A DNA stretch of 64,000 nt, from assembly GCA_024160085.1 (NCBI GenBank), contig JAMDYG010000002.1, positions 558,001-622,000 on the forward strand, given 5' to 3'. The notes under the pieces were generated by a model, which searched no databases, was not told where the DNA came from, and saw only the letters and a program-made list of their open reading frames with translations. Made by a program: the position numbers and the translations under genes. Shown here in pieces: positions 1-11,093 of the stretch (position 1 is its first letter; every line of letters begins with the position of its first letter). This DNA is from Serratia symbiotica. Its GTDB lineage: Bacteria > Pseudomonadota > Gammaproteobacteria > Enterobacterales > Enterobacteriaceae.

Positions 1-418
1 ACAAGGCGTTAAAACTGTGGCGTGAGAGCATGTGTACTTCGTCGATCAGGTAAACTTTGAAGCGGCCACGGGCTGGCGCGTACTGGACGTTATCCAGCAG
101 ATCACGGATATCCTCCACTTTGGTTCTGGACGCGGCGTCGATCTCAATCAGATCGACAAAACGCCCCTGCTCAATCTCATGGCAGTTAGTGCATTGACCG
201 CACGGCGTGGCAGTGATGCCAGCTTCACAATTCAGCCCTTTAGCCAGCAGGCGTGCAATAGTGGTCTTACCCACGCCACGCGTGCCTGAGAACAAATAGG
301 CATGATGAATCCGCCCCAGAGAAAGGCCGTTAGCCAGTGCGGTCAGGACATGTTCTTGTCCGACAACATCTGCAAACGTTTGAGGACGCCACTTACGGGC
401 AAGAACCTGATAGCTCAT
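1..418 (-). CDS. dnaX: DNA polymerase III gamma/tau subunit, N-terminal part (cut by window edge)
   Basis: This is the first ~139 codons of the clamp-loader ATPase that loads the beta clamp and organises the polymerase III holoenzyme. The reading frame is open from the ATG at 418 (protein begins MSYQVLARKWRP) to the window start. A Walker A motif (GTRGVGKTT, about residues 45-53), the cysteine-rich zinc module that follows it, and the Walker B-type segment LIDEVHMLS are readable. apt lies directly upstream on the same strand, the usual enterobacterial apt-dnaX order. The tau/gamma frameshift site would lie outside the window. Identity is secure; completeness cannot be judged. Confidence 0.95.
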   Translation of the reverse strand, partial: MSYQVLARKWRPQTFADVVGQEHVLTALANGLSLGRIHHAYLFSGTRGVGKTTIARLLAKGLNCEAGITATPCGQCTNCHEIEQGRFVDLIEIDAASRTKVEDIRDLLDNVQYAPARGRFKVYLIDEVHMLSRHSFNAL

Positions 419-509
419 TAATACCGAAGAAGTCGAGTGATCTGGAGAACCATACTAACACAGCCCCATAGCGATCCGCGAGGCTATTGTGGTAATAGGG
501 TAATGCAGA

Positions 510-1061
510 TTAGTGACCAGCGAAATTGATCAAGCTGTAACATTCGATACCCAGTGTGTTCAAACACACCTCACCGCCCAGATCTGGCAGGTTAATAACG
601 AAAGACGCATTTTTCACTTCTCCACCCAAACAGCGAATGAGCTTGACGGTAGCGGCAACGGTTCCGCCAGTCGCTAGCAGGTCGTCAATCACCAGTACCT
701 TGTCACCTACGGAAATGGCATCGGTGTGTATTTCCAACTGATCAGTGCCGTACTCCAGCTCGTAGCTTTCGCTGATGGTAGTTCGCGGCAGTTTGCCAGG
801 CTTGCGCACCGGCACAAACCCGACACCTAATGCCAGAGCAACAGGTGCGCCGAACAGGAAACCACGCGCTTCAGTACCCACCACTTTGGTTACACCTACT
901 GTGCGATAATTCTCGGACAGCAGTTCAATGCTGGCAGCATAAGCCAGGGGTTTTTCCAGCAGGCTGGTGACATCACGAAACAAAACTCCCAGCTTGGGGT
1001 AATCCGGGATGGTTTTGATACTGTCTTTAACAAGCTGAAGCTGCTGCGCTGTCGTGGTCAT
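510..1061 (-). CDS. apt: Adenine phosphoribosyltransferase
   Basis: Apt salvages adenine plus PRPP to AMP in the cytoplasm. The protein is 183 residues from the ATG at 1061, the length of E. coli Apt. An in-frame ATG at 1184 would add 41 unrelated residues, so the internal start ([16 protein letters not shown]) is preferred. The PRPP-binding motif [13 protein letters not shown] lies at about residues 122-134. The C-terminus (SLINFAGH) reads through to a clean stop. It precedes dnaX on the same strand. With purH and purD also intact in this window, both purine salvage and de novo steps appear kept. Confidence 0.95.
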   Translation of the reverse strand: MTTTAQQLQLVKDSIKTIPDYPKLGVLFRDVTSLLEKPLAYAASIELLSENYRTVGVTKVVGTEARGFLFGAPVALALGVGFVPVRKPGKLPRTTISESYELEYGTDQLEIHTDAISVGDKVLVIDDLLATGGTVAATVKLIRCLGGEVKNASFVINLPDLGGEVCLNTLGIECYSLINFAGH

Positions 1062-1387
1062 AATCGTTGCCTGATTGAGACTAACTGAAAATATGGGTAC
1101 ACAGGTTGCCAAAAGCTCCGTACTACCATAGGTGAAATCCATCACAGGGGAAAATAGAGGGGGCAGCCTAATACACGAAAACACCCAAATTTATGCAAAC
1201 TGGCGAACAAATGCAACTGTTCCCATTTATTATTTTTAATAATAGGCGACATGAAAAAGGTGTGGCCAATAAAACAATGGCCCCTACCAGAATAACTTGC
1301 CACGCTTTACCTCTATGCGAACAGCGCTTGTTTCACAGCGAGATCGCGGGCAAGCTTACCGCCAGCAGAACCCATTATGGAGCCTAT

Positions 1388-1896
1388 GTGAACACTCACC
1401 GTCTATTGCAGGTGTTGGAACAACAAATCGCAGTGTTGGCCAACGAGGTGACACCACGTGGCGACGCCCCCATTTTCCAAGCGCGTTTTGACGCTGCGCT
1501 GTTCGCTAATCGCGGCACTAGGCGGCGCGATTATCTGGCTGAGGTGCAGAAGAACTTCACCCAGTTGCAAACCGCAGCCCGCGATAACCGCACCAATCAA
1601 GTGGCTTATTTGGCCGAGAGATTGGTGACGCAGATCGCCGCCCTGAAGCGGGCATTGGCAACCCAGGGCGGATTGCCGCCGTAAAAATCAGCCGAAAAAG
1701 GCAGGAGCGGTTGATTTATATCATAAACTGGCCGAATATCAGGACTATGAGCGTCGGATTAGTTCAATAATTTAAGATCGAGAAAGCCTGCTGAGGCAAC
1801 AGAGCACGCTAGCAGCACAGCAAAAAAATGCAGCATGAGCTGGCAATGCTGGCAGGACGGCTAATGCGTTGCCGGCAAGTGCTAGCGCGTATCTAG
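1388..1896 (+). pseudogene. priC: Primosomal replication protein N'' (PriC), frameshifted
   Basis: PriC helps reload DnaB at stalled forks. A GTG at 1388 starts a segment (VNTHRLLQVLEQQIAVLANE) that matches PriC to about residue 98 and then stops at 1684. The rest of the protein continues in other frames: YHKLAEYQDYERR near 1722-1755, then AQQKMQHELAMLAGRL after a seven-A run at 1822-1829, ending at a TAG at 1894. At least two frameshifts and an in-frame TAA separate the parts. The open frame extends upstream to 1193, but that part is not PriC-like. Its place between apt and rsmS matches the usual order. Confidence 0.85.
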
Positions 1897-2030
1897 CGCA
1901 ACATAGAACATAAAGAAAAAGGTTTGCGAATAGTCATTATTTTAATGAATACCCCCCACCTTCACCATGTTTATCACACTTAGCAGTATAACATGTTATT
2001 TATTCACTCAATCAATAAAACGTAGGTTTT

Positions 2031-2228
2031 ATGTCTCTGGAAAATGCCTCACCGATATTACAGTTAGCGATAGATTTGATTTATCCGCTGGAATGCAACG
2101 AGATCGATCCAGCTACCGTACTAGCGGCATTGGATATTGTCAAACAGGATTATCAAGAGAAATTGCAACATACCAACACAAATTCCTCTTATCTAGCTTA
2201 TGAATTGGATGACGATAGACCCCCATAA
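2031..2228 (+). CDS. rsmS: RsmS/YbaM-family small regulatory protein
   Basis: This small protein follows priC in Enterobacterales. The start [18 protein letters not shown] and the core [19 protein letters not shown] match E. coli YbaM (53 residues) closely. RsmS is known in related plant-pathogenic enterobacteria as a regulator affecting secondary metabolites and exoenzymes; its biochemical role is unclear. The predicted protein is 65 residues, with a C-terminal extension (ELDDDRPP) suggesting the original stop was lost or changed. It lies between two decayed genes, so real expression is not certain. Confidence 0.75.
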   Translation: MSLENASPILQLAIDLIYPLECNEIDPATVLAALDIVKQDYQEKLQHTNTNSSYLAYELDDDRPP

Positions 2229-2882
2229 ACAGGATGCCAGTCGGTGCGGGGCAATGGGGACGCCAGCTCTCCCGTTTCGAGCCGCAGGCTAGAACAAAAA
2301 ATAGGAGGGAGCATGTCGAGAAAGACGTACGCTAGCACGTGCACTTTATCCTGTAGATCGAAGCTTTCTAGCATAAATACCCCGTTTTCCATCAGTGTAA
2401 GCATGCAAAATTATCGCCGCACGGCGAGTGCGCAGGCACTGGCGGTAATAAACGCAATTATCCTTCATATGCCTATTGCCAGACAAGAAAGATTCAGCAC
2501 TTTGCGTAAATCCAACAGGGACGTCATTTCGCCGACAAATTCGCATTTGTAGAATATAATCTCCATTAGTGTTCTTCGGTAACCGTCTTCAGCCATAGAT
2601 GTCAAGATGCAAATCATAGTTTGTCGGATAACACGCAGTAGAATATCTGGATACTTTGCCTGATACTCTGTCTCAAGATCGTCTATTTTCGGCCTGTAGA
2701 TCTCCAAACTTCATTAAACAGATCTATCTTATTTTTTAAATGCTAGTAAATTGCGCCACACGTAACTCCGGCAGCAGCGGCAATATCTGTCAGTAACGTT
2801 GCAAAAACGCCACGTTCAGAAAATTCCCTCATCGTAACGTCAAGGATATGCTGTCAGGTTGCTTGCGCTTACTATTGGGCAT
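2229..2882 (-). pseudogene. acrR: TetR-family efflux repressor AcrR, decayed
   Basis: AcrR represses acrAB. Reading from an ATG at 2882 ([11 protein letters not shown]), the helix-turn-helix part ([21 protein letters not shown] then GAIY-stop-H) is split by frameshifts and an amber codon at the conserved Trp. The ligand-binding half survives as ELETEYQAKYP-like, LMEIIFYKCEFVGEM and ENGVFMLESFDL blocks in different frames. The partner genes acrA and acrB, divergent from it, are also broken, so the whole efflux locus is dead. Boundaries are approximate. Confidence 0.85.
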
Positions 2883-3033
2883 TTCTTGCTATAACATTGT
2901 TATTTATGGTGATTATGTTTTACATACATTTGCTAACGTATGTACTATAGCGCGCACATATCATTAATATTGCAATGGTTTTTAAGGCTTGTGATCCATT
3001 GATCATTTTGAAATCGGACACTTGAGGTTTTTT

Positions 3034-3525
3034 ATGAACAAAAACAGAGGGTCAATGCCTCTGGCGGCAGTTCTGATGCTTTCAGGCGGCTTAGCGCTCA
3101 CAGCATGTAACGATATGGAAACCCAACAACACAAGGTATCCAACACCCGTTCCAGAAGTAGGTGTAGTGACATTAAAAGCCGCACCTCTCAATATCACTA
3201 GCGATCCTTACTGGCCACACCGCTGCATATCGTGTCGCTGAAGTTCGTCCTCAGGTCAGCGGCATCGTCCTGAAACGCAACTTTGTTGAAGGCAGCAATA
3301 TCAAAGCCGGGACGTCCTTATATCAAATTGATCCTGCCACCTATCAAGCTGTTTACGATCGCGACAAGGGCGATTTGGCCAAGGCACAATCCAGTGCTTC
3401 TATCGCCAGCGTGACGGTAAACCGCTACAAACCATTGTTGGATACCCGCTATATCAGCAAGCAGAAGTATGATACCGCTGTATCAAAGCATGCAGAAGCG
3501 GTAGTAGTGTCGCCGCGAAAGCCGC
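3034..3525 (+). pseudogene. acrA: AcrA periplasmic adaptor, truncated and frameshifted
   Basis: AcrA bridges AcrB and TolC. The start MNKNRGSMPLAAVLMLSGG with a lipoprotein cysteine (LTAC) is clear at 3034. The frame breaks after about 40 residues. The hairpin region reads on as VSGIVLKRNFVEGS, YQIDPATYQ, GDLAKAQSS and YISKQKYDTA, then stops at AKAAV, near residue 145 of about 397. There it runs directly into acrB sequence, so more than half of AcrA has been removed by a deletion. Confidence 0.9.
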
Positions 3526-6500
3526 TGTAGATCGCCATCATTATTATGTTGGCAGGTGTACTTGCAATAATGAAATTGCCGATCACGCAGCATCCCACTA
3601 TTGCACCACAAGCGGTGAATATTTCCGCCAATTACCCAGGTGCAGACGCCAAAATGGTACAGGACACCGTAATGCAAATTATCGAACAGAACATGAACGG
3701 TATCGATAACCTGATGTACATGTCCTCCACCAGTGATTCCTCTGGTAGCATCACCATTACGTTGACGTTCGATTCCGGCACTGATCCTGATATCGTACAG
3801 GTGCAAGTTCAGAACAAGTTGTTATTAGCCACGCCGCTGTTACCGCAAAAAATGCAGTAACGGGGGTTGAAAGTAGAAAAATCCAGCAGTAGCTTCCTGA
3901 TGGTGGCCGGTTTCGTTTCCGATGAACTAAACATGACTAAAAACGATATTGCGGATTATGTGGCCTCCAACATTAAAGACTCGCTCAGCCGTTCATCCGG
4001 TGTGGGTGAAGTAACAACTGTTCGGTGCTCAATACGCGATGCGTATCTGGCTGGATCCGAACAAGCTGAACAACTTCCAACTGACTACCTCGGACGTGAC
4101 CTCGGCCATTACTGAGCAGAACAACTAGATCGCTGCTGGGCAACTAGGTGGCATGCCACCCGTGCCGGGGCAGCAGCTTAACGCTTCGATCATTGCGCAA
4201 ACCCGTCTGACTTCGTAGGAGGAGTTCGGCAAGATCTTGCTCAAGGTGAATATCGACGGTTCTCAAGTATGTCTAACAGACGTGGCGTATATCGAGCGTG
4301 GTGCCGAAGGCTATATACAGTGACTGCACGCTATAACGGCATGCCGGCCACAGGTTTGGGGATTATTAAACTCGCCACCGGTGCCAACGCCTTGAACACG
4401 GCCACAGGTGTAAAAGACACATTGGCTAAAATGAAGCCATTCTTCCCGCAAGGGATAAAGGTGGTTTATCCGTACGACACCAGTCCCTTTGTGAAGATTT
4501 TCATCAACGAAGTGGTGAAAACGCTGTTTGAAGTGATCACACTGGTATTCTTGGTGATGTATCTGTTCCTACAAAACTTCCACGCCACGTTGATACCGAC
4601 TATCGCAGTACCGGTAGTTCTGCTGGTAACTTTTGCTATCCTCTCGGTATTCGGCTTTTCGATCAACATGTTAATGATGTTCGGTATGGTGCTGGCGATC
4701 GGCCTGCTGGTGGACGATACCATTGTGGTGGTGGAAAACGTCGAGCGCGTCATGTCTGAAGAGGAGGGACTGCCGCCGAAAGAAGCCACGCGCAAATTAA
4801 TGGGCCAGATCCATGGCGTGCTGGTGGGTATCACTTCGGTGCTGTCGGCAGTCTTCGTACTGATAGCGTTCTTCGGCGTTTCGACGGGTGCCATCTACCG
4901 TCAGTTTTTAATCACCATCGTGGCCGCAATGGGGTTGTCGGTGCTGGTCGCGCTGATCCTGACATCAGCGCTATGCGCCACCTTACTAAAGCCGATCCCC
5001 AAAGGCGATCATGGGGTTAAAACCGGTTTCTTCGGTTGGTTTAACAACATGTTCGAAAAAAGCACTAACCACTATAGCGATGGCATAGGCCGCATTCTGC
5101 GCAATACTGGCCGCTATCTGGCGATCTACCCGCTGATCGTAGTGGGCATGGGCCTACTGTTTCTGCGCTTGCCTTCTTCATTCCTGCCGGATGAAGATCA
5201 GGGCCTTCTGTTGACCTATGGTGCAATTGCCTGCCAGTGCCACCGAGGCCCGTATCACCAAGGTATTAGAAAAAGTCACCGACTACTTCATTACCGAGGA
5301 AAAGAACAACGTGGAATCGGTGTTTACCGTAGCAGGCTTCGGCTTCAACAGTAACGGCCAAAACACTGGTCTGTTATTTATCAGCCCAAAAAACTGGGAT
5401 AAACGTCCAGGGACACATAATAGAGTTGAGGCGATTGCCAAACGCGCCAATGGCGCATTCTCTAAGATTAAAGAAGGTTTAGTATTCCCGTTCAACCTGC
5501 CGGCGATTATCGAACTTGGCACCGCAACCGGTTTTGATTTTAAGTTGATCGATCAGGGGAGCTTAGGCCACGAAAAACTGACCGCAGCGCGTAACCAACT
5601 ACTGGGTATGGCTGCTAAACATCCTAATATACTAGTGGGCGTGTTCCCTAAAGGCCTGGAGGATACACCGCAGTTTAAATTGATCATCGATCAGGAGAAA
5701 GCCAAGGCATTAGGGGCAAGCATCACCACCATTAACGACACGATGGCTACGGCGTTGAGCGGTTCGTACATTGACGACTTTATCGACTGTGGTCGTGTGA
5801 AGAAGGTGTACATACAGGCTAAAGCTCCGTTCCGTATGTTGCCAGAAGACATTAATAAGTAGTTTGTTCGCGGCTCCAGTGGCCAGATGGTTCCCTTCTC
5901 CGCTTTCTATAAGGAGAAATGGGAACACGGCTCACCACGTTTAGAGCGTTATAATTGGCTTGCCATCAATGGAAATTCTATGGCGGGCAGCAGCGAGCAA
6001 GAGTACCGGTGAAGCGATAAACCTAATGGAAAATTTGGCAGCCAAACTGCCAAACGGCATCGGCTACGACTGGACTGGCATGTCTTATCAGGAGCGTCTG
6101 TCCGGCAACCAGGCACCTGTGCTGTACGCCATCTCGATTCTGGTGGTGTTTCTGTATCTGGCGGCGTTATATGAATGAAAGCTGGTCGGTTCCTTTCTCG
6201 GTCATGTTAGTGCTGCCATTGGGGATTATCGGTGCGCTGCTGGCGGCCACCTTGCGCAGCATGAATAACGACGTCTACTTCCAAGTGGGGCTGTTGACCA
6301 CTATCGACCTATCAGCGAAAAACGCCATCCTGATCGTTGAGTTCGCCAAAGATCTGATGGAGAAAGAAGGTAAAGGTCTGATCGAGGCAACGTTGGAAGC
6401 TGTACGTATACGCTTACGTCCGATCCTGATGACGTCCATGGCTTTCATCCTTGGGGTAACTACTGTTGGTTATCAGCAATGGTGCTGGCTCCGGTACGCA

Positions 6501-6647
6501 GAACGTAGTAGGTACTGGCGTAATGGGTGAGATGATTACTGCCACTGTGTTGGCGATCTTCTTCGTACCGGTGTTCTTGTGATTCGTCGGCGCTTTAGCA
6601 AGAAAGTAGAAGATCAAGCACACAACCCGCCAGTTGAGAATCACTGA
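3526..6647 (+). pseudogene. acrB: AcrB RND efflux pump, frameshifted and missing its N-terminus
   Basis: AcrB is the proton-driven inner-membrane pump. The sequence enters at IAIIIMLAG (about residue 15 of AcrB) right after the acrA remnant and continues to a TGA at 6645. It is collinear with AcrB but split into at least six frame segments (about 3546-3860, 3867-4020, 4020-5220, 5218-5862, 5960-6178, 6171-6530). Recognisable blocks include [16 protein letters not shown], the DEDQG loop, GTATGFDF and [14 protein letters not shown]. The MPNFFIDRPIFAW start is absent. No functional pump can be made. Confidence 0.93.
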
Positions 6648-6712
6648 TCATTCAGTTAACATTTCCCACAAAAAGACAAAGGGTAACCGAACGGCAAAAT
6701 CGTATTGTATGA

Positions 6713-7818
6713 TTAAAATAATGTAATAAACTGGCGGATATTAACTAAAGCTGTTTTCGGCGTAGGGTAATATTTTCTGGGGGCTATGGTGGGGCCAGGT
6801 AGGTAAGCGGCTAGCACATCACGCAACCAAATAGACGGGTCGTAGCCGTTGAGTTTGGCGGTTTCCAACAGATTCAGGATAGCTGCCATCCGTTGTCTGG
6901 CACGCAACGACTCGGCAAAGAGTACGTTCTTGCGGCCTATGGCTACCGGACAAAGGCATTTTTCTATGCTATTATTATCTATGGGCACGTGGCTATCGTC
7001 AAGATAACGCAGTAATGCTGACCAGCGTTTCAGGGGATAGTCCAGTGCTTTGCGTAACCTAAAGTTGGGGGCCGTCTTGTGCTTGTTGCAACAAAAGCCA
7101 TTGATAGAAGGCGAAGGCGTCCAGCAGAGGGTTGGCATAGTGCTGTCGCCATTGACGTTTTTTATCCGCTGATCGATGTTTGATTTTGCGCTCAAGCCTG
7201 TACAACTCATGGATAGTAGATAGTATCTAGAGCTAACTTCGCCACCGGGCTTGGGTTGGCAGTAAACAGCTTGAAGAACGTAATCCGGGCGTGTACCTAA
7301 CACCCGGTGTCAACCATCTCTAGCCGCTTGCCAAACAACATCTGGTAACCAGCATCACCTTCCACCACCAGGGTAACGTGCCAGCCCTCAAGCACATCGC
7401 GGGCATACTGACCACTGTGCCCAAGATTGGCAATCATAAAGCACTATCGCCCGCCCGGCACCTTGTGCGGCGATATAGATCCACAGATAACTGCGTGGGG
7501 TTTGCCATTGCCAGGGTCGAAGATATTTTGGTGCTTTTGGCTCAGGTAACAGCGTGACCAATTACTGCTCGATCTAGATATCGGCGGCATTGATTTCGAT
7601 ATCTTCATCTAACAGTCAGCGCTATTCCCCTGGAAGGCTTTGCTTTTACGCCTGGGGCGCTACTGACGGGTATTTTTCAGTGCCTCTTCCTGTTGCTTGA
7701 TATAGCCTGTCAGTGTCTGTCTTCGCTGTGTCTGCGGCTCTTGGTTCACGAATAATTTCAACACCAGAGCCCACAGTTCATCGTGGTTTTGTGAGGCCAG
7801 CACTACATCGATATTCAT
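6713..7818 (-). mobile_element. IS66-family transposase TnpC remnant
   Basis: Reading down from an ATG at 7818 (MNIDVVLASQNHDELWALV), a typical IS66 TnpC N-terminus gives way to several frameshifts. The C-terminal part is open for 196 codons and carries the family blocks YLDDSHVPIDNNSIEKCL, AIGRKNVLFAESLRA and ETAKLNGYDPSIWLRDVL. The total length is shorter than a full TnpC (about 1.5 kb), so internal sequence is also missing. I could not identify a matching terminal inverted repeat. It lies just downstream of the dead acrB. Confidence 0.85.
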
Positions 7819-7867
7819 GCCCTTGTTTTATCAGTGCAATAGCGTATTGTCATTGATAATCAATGTA

Positions 7868-8121
7868 TTAATGATGGTTTTCCGTTATTTCCAACTGGTT
7901 AAATCCAGGCCATCCACCCCGCTGCTAGTCGATGCCTTTAATCAACCCGTAGGCCTGCTCAGTTGACAGCATCCAGGCGACATCACCTTGCCTGGGCCAG
8001 ATAAAGTAGACCTGACGAAGACGACAAAGATACTGCCGGCCCCCGTACTTGTCCCAGCGCAGGACTTTAATACGTGAGCGTACCTTGTTGCAAAAGACAA
8101 AAGCGGCGTCCCCTAGGTGGC
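7868..8121 (-). mobile_element. IS66-family accessory protein TnpB (Orf2) fragment
   Basis: The C-terminal part of IS66 Orf2 is readable: HLGDAAFVFCNKVRSRIKVL, then YGGRQYLCRLRQVYFIWP and a stop near 7868. The N-terminal part is cut exactly where an IS3-family element begins at 8122, suggesting IS3 insertion or a later deletion removed it. It belongs to the same IS66 copy as the TnpC remnant at 6713-7818. Confidence 0.7.
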
Positions 8122-9338
8122 TGTCAACGAAGTTGTCACCCTTAATAAGTTTTCAGGCTGCTTTTTCTGATGCGTTTTGTGGCTTATCCAGATTTAACAT
8201 TACCACGCCTTCACGCTGCCATTGACGACATTGCCTTTTGACCACCAACCAGGTATGGCTTTCCTCGCCGCTTCATATACTGCTTTCATGTTTGCCAGCA
8301 GGCTTATATCTTTCCCTGGTGGCATTGTTCCGGTGTGACATAACCAATGCCGCTATACCGATGCGCTTCGTTATACCAGCGGCTAAAGCGTTCAACCCAT
8401 CGTCTGGCTTCATCAAGTCCCGTGAAGCCCGCTGACGGCCAGCCCGGCACATGTTTTAACGTTCTGAACAATGACTCCACGAACAGATAGTCGTTACTGG
8501 CCCGAGGCCGACTGTGCGAACCCGTAATATTTAGTTCTTTCAGTTTTGCCTTTAACGTTTGGGACTTCATCGGCCCACCATTGTCGGCATGCAGCACCAG
8601 CAATTGCCGGTAGCATCGTTCTCGTAGCACTGCACGGTGCAGCAACGCAGTAGCATGCTCACCGTTCTCCTCTTCATAAACCTCATAACCAATGATTTTC
8701 CGGCTAAAAATATCTTCTATCAGGTACAGATAAAAATAACAGCCTCGTACCCGTGACGCGCACCACGTCACATCCCAGGTCTAGACCTGACATGGCGCAG
8801 TGGCATGGTAGCTGGTCGGCTTACTGATGGTTACCGGTGCCCTGATACTACTGCGATGAAGAACCTGACCATGGCACCGGAGTATCCGGTAAAACGTTGA
8901 TTCGCTCGCCAGATAGATGCCATTGTTCGCCAGACGCGACGCGATCTGTGCAGGGGGTAAGTCTGGCATATTCCTACTGGTTACACACGGCTAAGTACCT
9001 GCCGTTCCTCCGCCAGCGTCAGCTTATTGCCCGGGGTCAGACGCACTACTGAGCGTGGTGGTTTCAACAATGACGGCAAAACGGGCTTCGCTCGACCATT
9101 GCTCAGTAGTTTTATTGGCTCCTAGCACCGGTTTCCCCTCCAGTCTAGCCTGATTACGCCAATTATACAGGGTTGCGTCAGAAACCCCCTCCTGCTGAGC
9201 CAGCAAGGAGACGGTCATGTTGTAAGGCGGCAATAATTTTGCCAATACTACGGATTTATGTTCCGGTGAATAATGTTTCATATCAGACTCCATTGCCCCC
9301 ATTTAGATTTTCAATTGAGGGTGATAACTATCCTGACA
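8122..9338 (-). mobile_element. IS3-family insertion sequence, ends visible, orfB frameshifted
   Basis: The element is about 1217 bp and bounded by imperfect 22-bp inverted repeats at 8122-8143 and 9317-9338 sharing TGTCA....AGTTRTCACCCTY. OrfA (start in the 9270-9302 area; DMKHYSPEHKSVVLAKLL) has a helix-turn-helix (VSDATLYNWRNQARLEG). OrfB carries the IS3 DDE core: VLHADNGGPMKSQTL, SHSRPRASNDYLFVESLFRTLKH and RFSRWYNEAHRYSGI. The conserved first Asp region was probably TWDVTWCAS, now interrupted by an amber codon near 8780. OrfB also changes frame near 8304 before ending at 8200. No matching target duplication is evident at the edges. Confidence 0.85.
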
Positions 9339-9527
9339 GAGGGGGGAGCCGTCAGCTTAATATTAGCGATCAAGAGGAAAATAGTCTCGGTTAAATGAGA
9401 TTCATGTTCAATTTTCCAAGAAAAGGAGCGATCAATGAAAAGCCAAAATGTGTAGTGATCGACTAAAACTAGCCACCACTTTAGAATTTTTCGGGCCTGT
9501 ACCAGATTTTGTGTAAACACCCGTTTG

Positions 9528-10690
9528 TCAGTACCCATCCATTCGCTCCGGGTACCCAATTATAAAATGGTTTAAAGCTTGTCTCCAGTTAGCTAACGGT
9601 ATTTTCCATTTCTCTGACGCTGACTTTATTGCAAGATAAATCACCTTTAGCGCTAATTGATCGTGCGAGAATATCTTACGTTTCTTTATCGATTTACGGA
9701 TCTCGCTGTTTAGCGACTCTATCGCATTCGTCGTATAAATTACTTTGCGGATCTCTGTTGGATAAGCAAAAAATGACGATAAATCAACCAAGTTTCGCCG
9801 CCAGATTGGGGCTATGCTCGGGTATTTTTCTGACCACTGAGTCTCAAAATCATCCAGCTCACGCAGGGCATCTCCCTACGTTGCCGAACGGTAAATCAGC
9901 TTTATCTCGGCACATAGTGCCTTCTGGTCTTTCCAACTGACGTATTTCAATGAGTTACGCACTATGTGGACAATGCGCACAGTTGGATCTTCGTTTGCGG
10001 ATACACTGTATTGACCGCGTCTGAGAAGCCCTTGAGGCCATCAACACAGGCAATCAGGATATCGTTCAGCCCACAATTTTTTAATTCCGTCAGTATCGAT
10101 AACCAAGTTCTGGCACCTTCGGCATCGGATATCCACGGGCCTAGATATTTATTTTATCCTTCCAGATTGACACCCAGTGCGATGTACACCGATTTATTAA
10201 TAACCTGCTTATCCTGATGCACCTTAATGACAATACAGTCGAGATAAACAATGGGATAGAGATTATCTAACGGTCTGCTACGCCAGGCGGTTGCCCGGTC
10301 AATAATGGCATCGGTGACTTTCGATATCAGCGTCGGGGAGACGTCGGCATCATAAAGTTTTTTAAAGGTTCCGGTGATTTCCCGCGTGGTCATTCCCTGC
10401 GCGTAAAAAGCTAAAATCTGGTCATCAAAGCCCGTCAGCCGGATTTGCCCCTTCTGAACAATAACCGGCTCAAACTCGCTGTTGCGGTCACGGGGCGTCT
10501 CGATGGCCAGCCCACCATACGGTGAGGTGAGTGTCTTAGGGGAGAAGCCGTTGCGGCTGCGGCTGTTACCGGTGCCGCTGCCCTCAGTAGCTCTTTTAGC
10601 ATAGCCGAGGTGATATTCCATCTCGGCAGCGAGCGCCGCCTAGACGATCATTTTAACGAACTAGTTGAGTATATTATTGAGGTCGGCTTC
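9528..10690 (-). mobile_element. IS256/Mutator-family transposase, frameshifted
   Basis: The N-terminal half (EMEYHLGYAKRATEGSG, TLTSPYGGLAIETPRDRN, RLTGFDDQILAFYAQGMTTR) runs to ALGVNLEG at 10154. The C-terminal half (SSFFAYPTEIRKVIYTTNAI, ESLNSEIRKSIKKRK) ends at 9528. The middle, with ACVDGLKGF, is in another frame. The three DDE acids are visible in YLDCIVI, ACVDGL and NAIESLN, but no single frame joins them. The 190 bp between this remnant and the IS3 end at 9338 holds no gene I recognise; the low-coordinate end of the IS probably lies there. Confidence 0.85.
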
Positions 10691-10754
10691 AGTTTTGATG
10701 TCTTTTTATTAGTACCGATGTAAAATAGGTTTTCCTCAACTTGAGTGAAACCTT

Positions 10755-10905
10755 TTAAGCCAGAGGACTTATCACACGTCGTCTCAGTAGCTCGAACTCT
10801 GCCCGACCATACATCTGGAGTTTCAGCATTTTTAGTCGGTTTACATGGCCATAGACTACACCATTACTCTACCCGCTACTTAATGGCTTCATATATTGCT
10901 GCTGT
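10755..10905 (-). mobile_element. ISL3-family transposase C-terminal scrap
   Basis: The minus strand encodes GHVNRLKMLKLQMYGRAEFE followed by LLRRRVI, the characteristic C-terminal signature of ISL3 (IS204/IS1001-type) transposases. The preceding SNG(M)V segment is interrupted. Nothing else of the element is recognisable. The neighbouring 10906-11093 stretch has no gene I can identify and may contain the 3' ribozyme part of the adjacent group II intron, though I could not fold a domain V. Confidence 0.6.
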
Positions 10906-11093
10906 ATCGGCACCCATCCCCATCCTGTTGCAACACGCTGAAGTTCAATAGATCCGCTTTCGCTGACACTGGCAAATCTCCGTCTGAGCCAAAGGATTGA
11001 CGGATAAATTGCTACCCGCAAGGCAGTCGCAAAAGTGTCTTAAGTGGAGGCATCTCGGTATCCATAACTTAAAACAGCTTAGATCATTGTTAA

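Noticed and set aside
1193-1387. N-terminal extension of priC
   Set aside because: The 65 codons before the GTG at 1388 do not resemble PriC and overlap the apt leader region.
9311-9559. 82-residue frame as a small gene
   Set aside because: It overlaps the IS256 C-terminus and IS3 terminal repeat; it looks like chance frame in IS end sequence.
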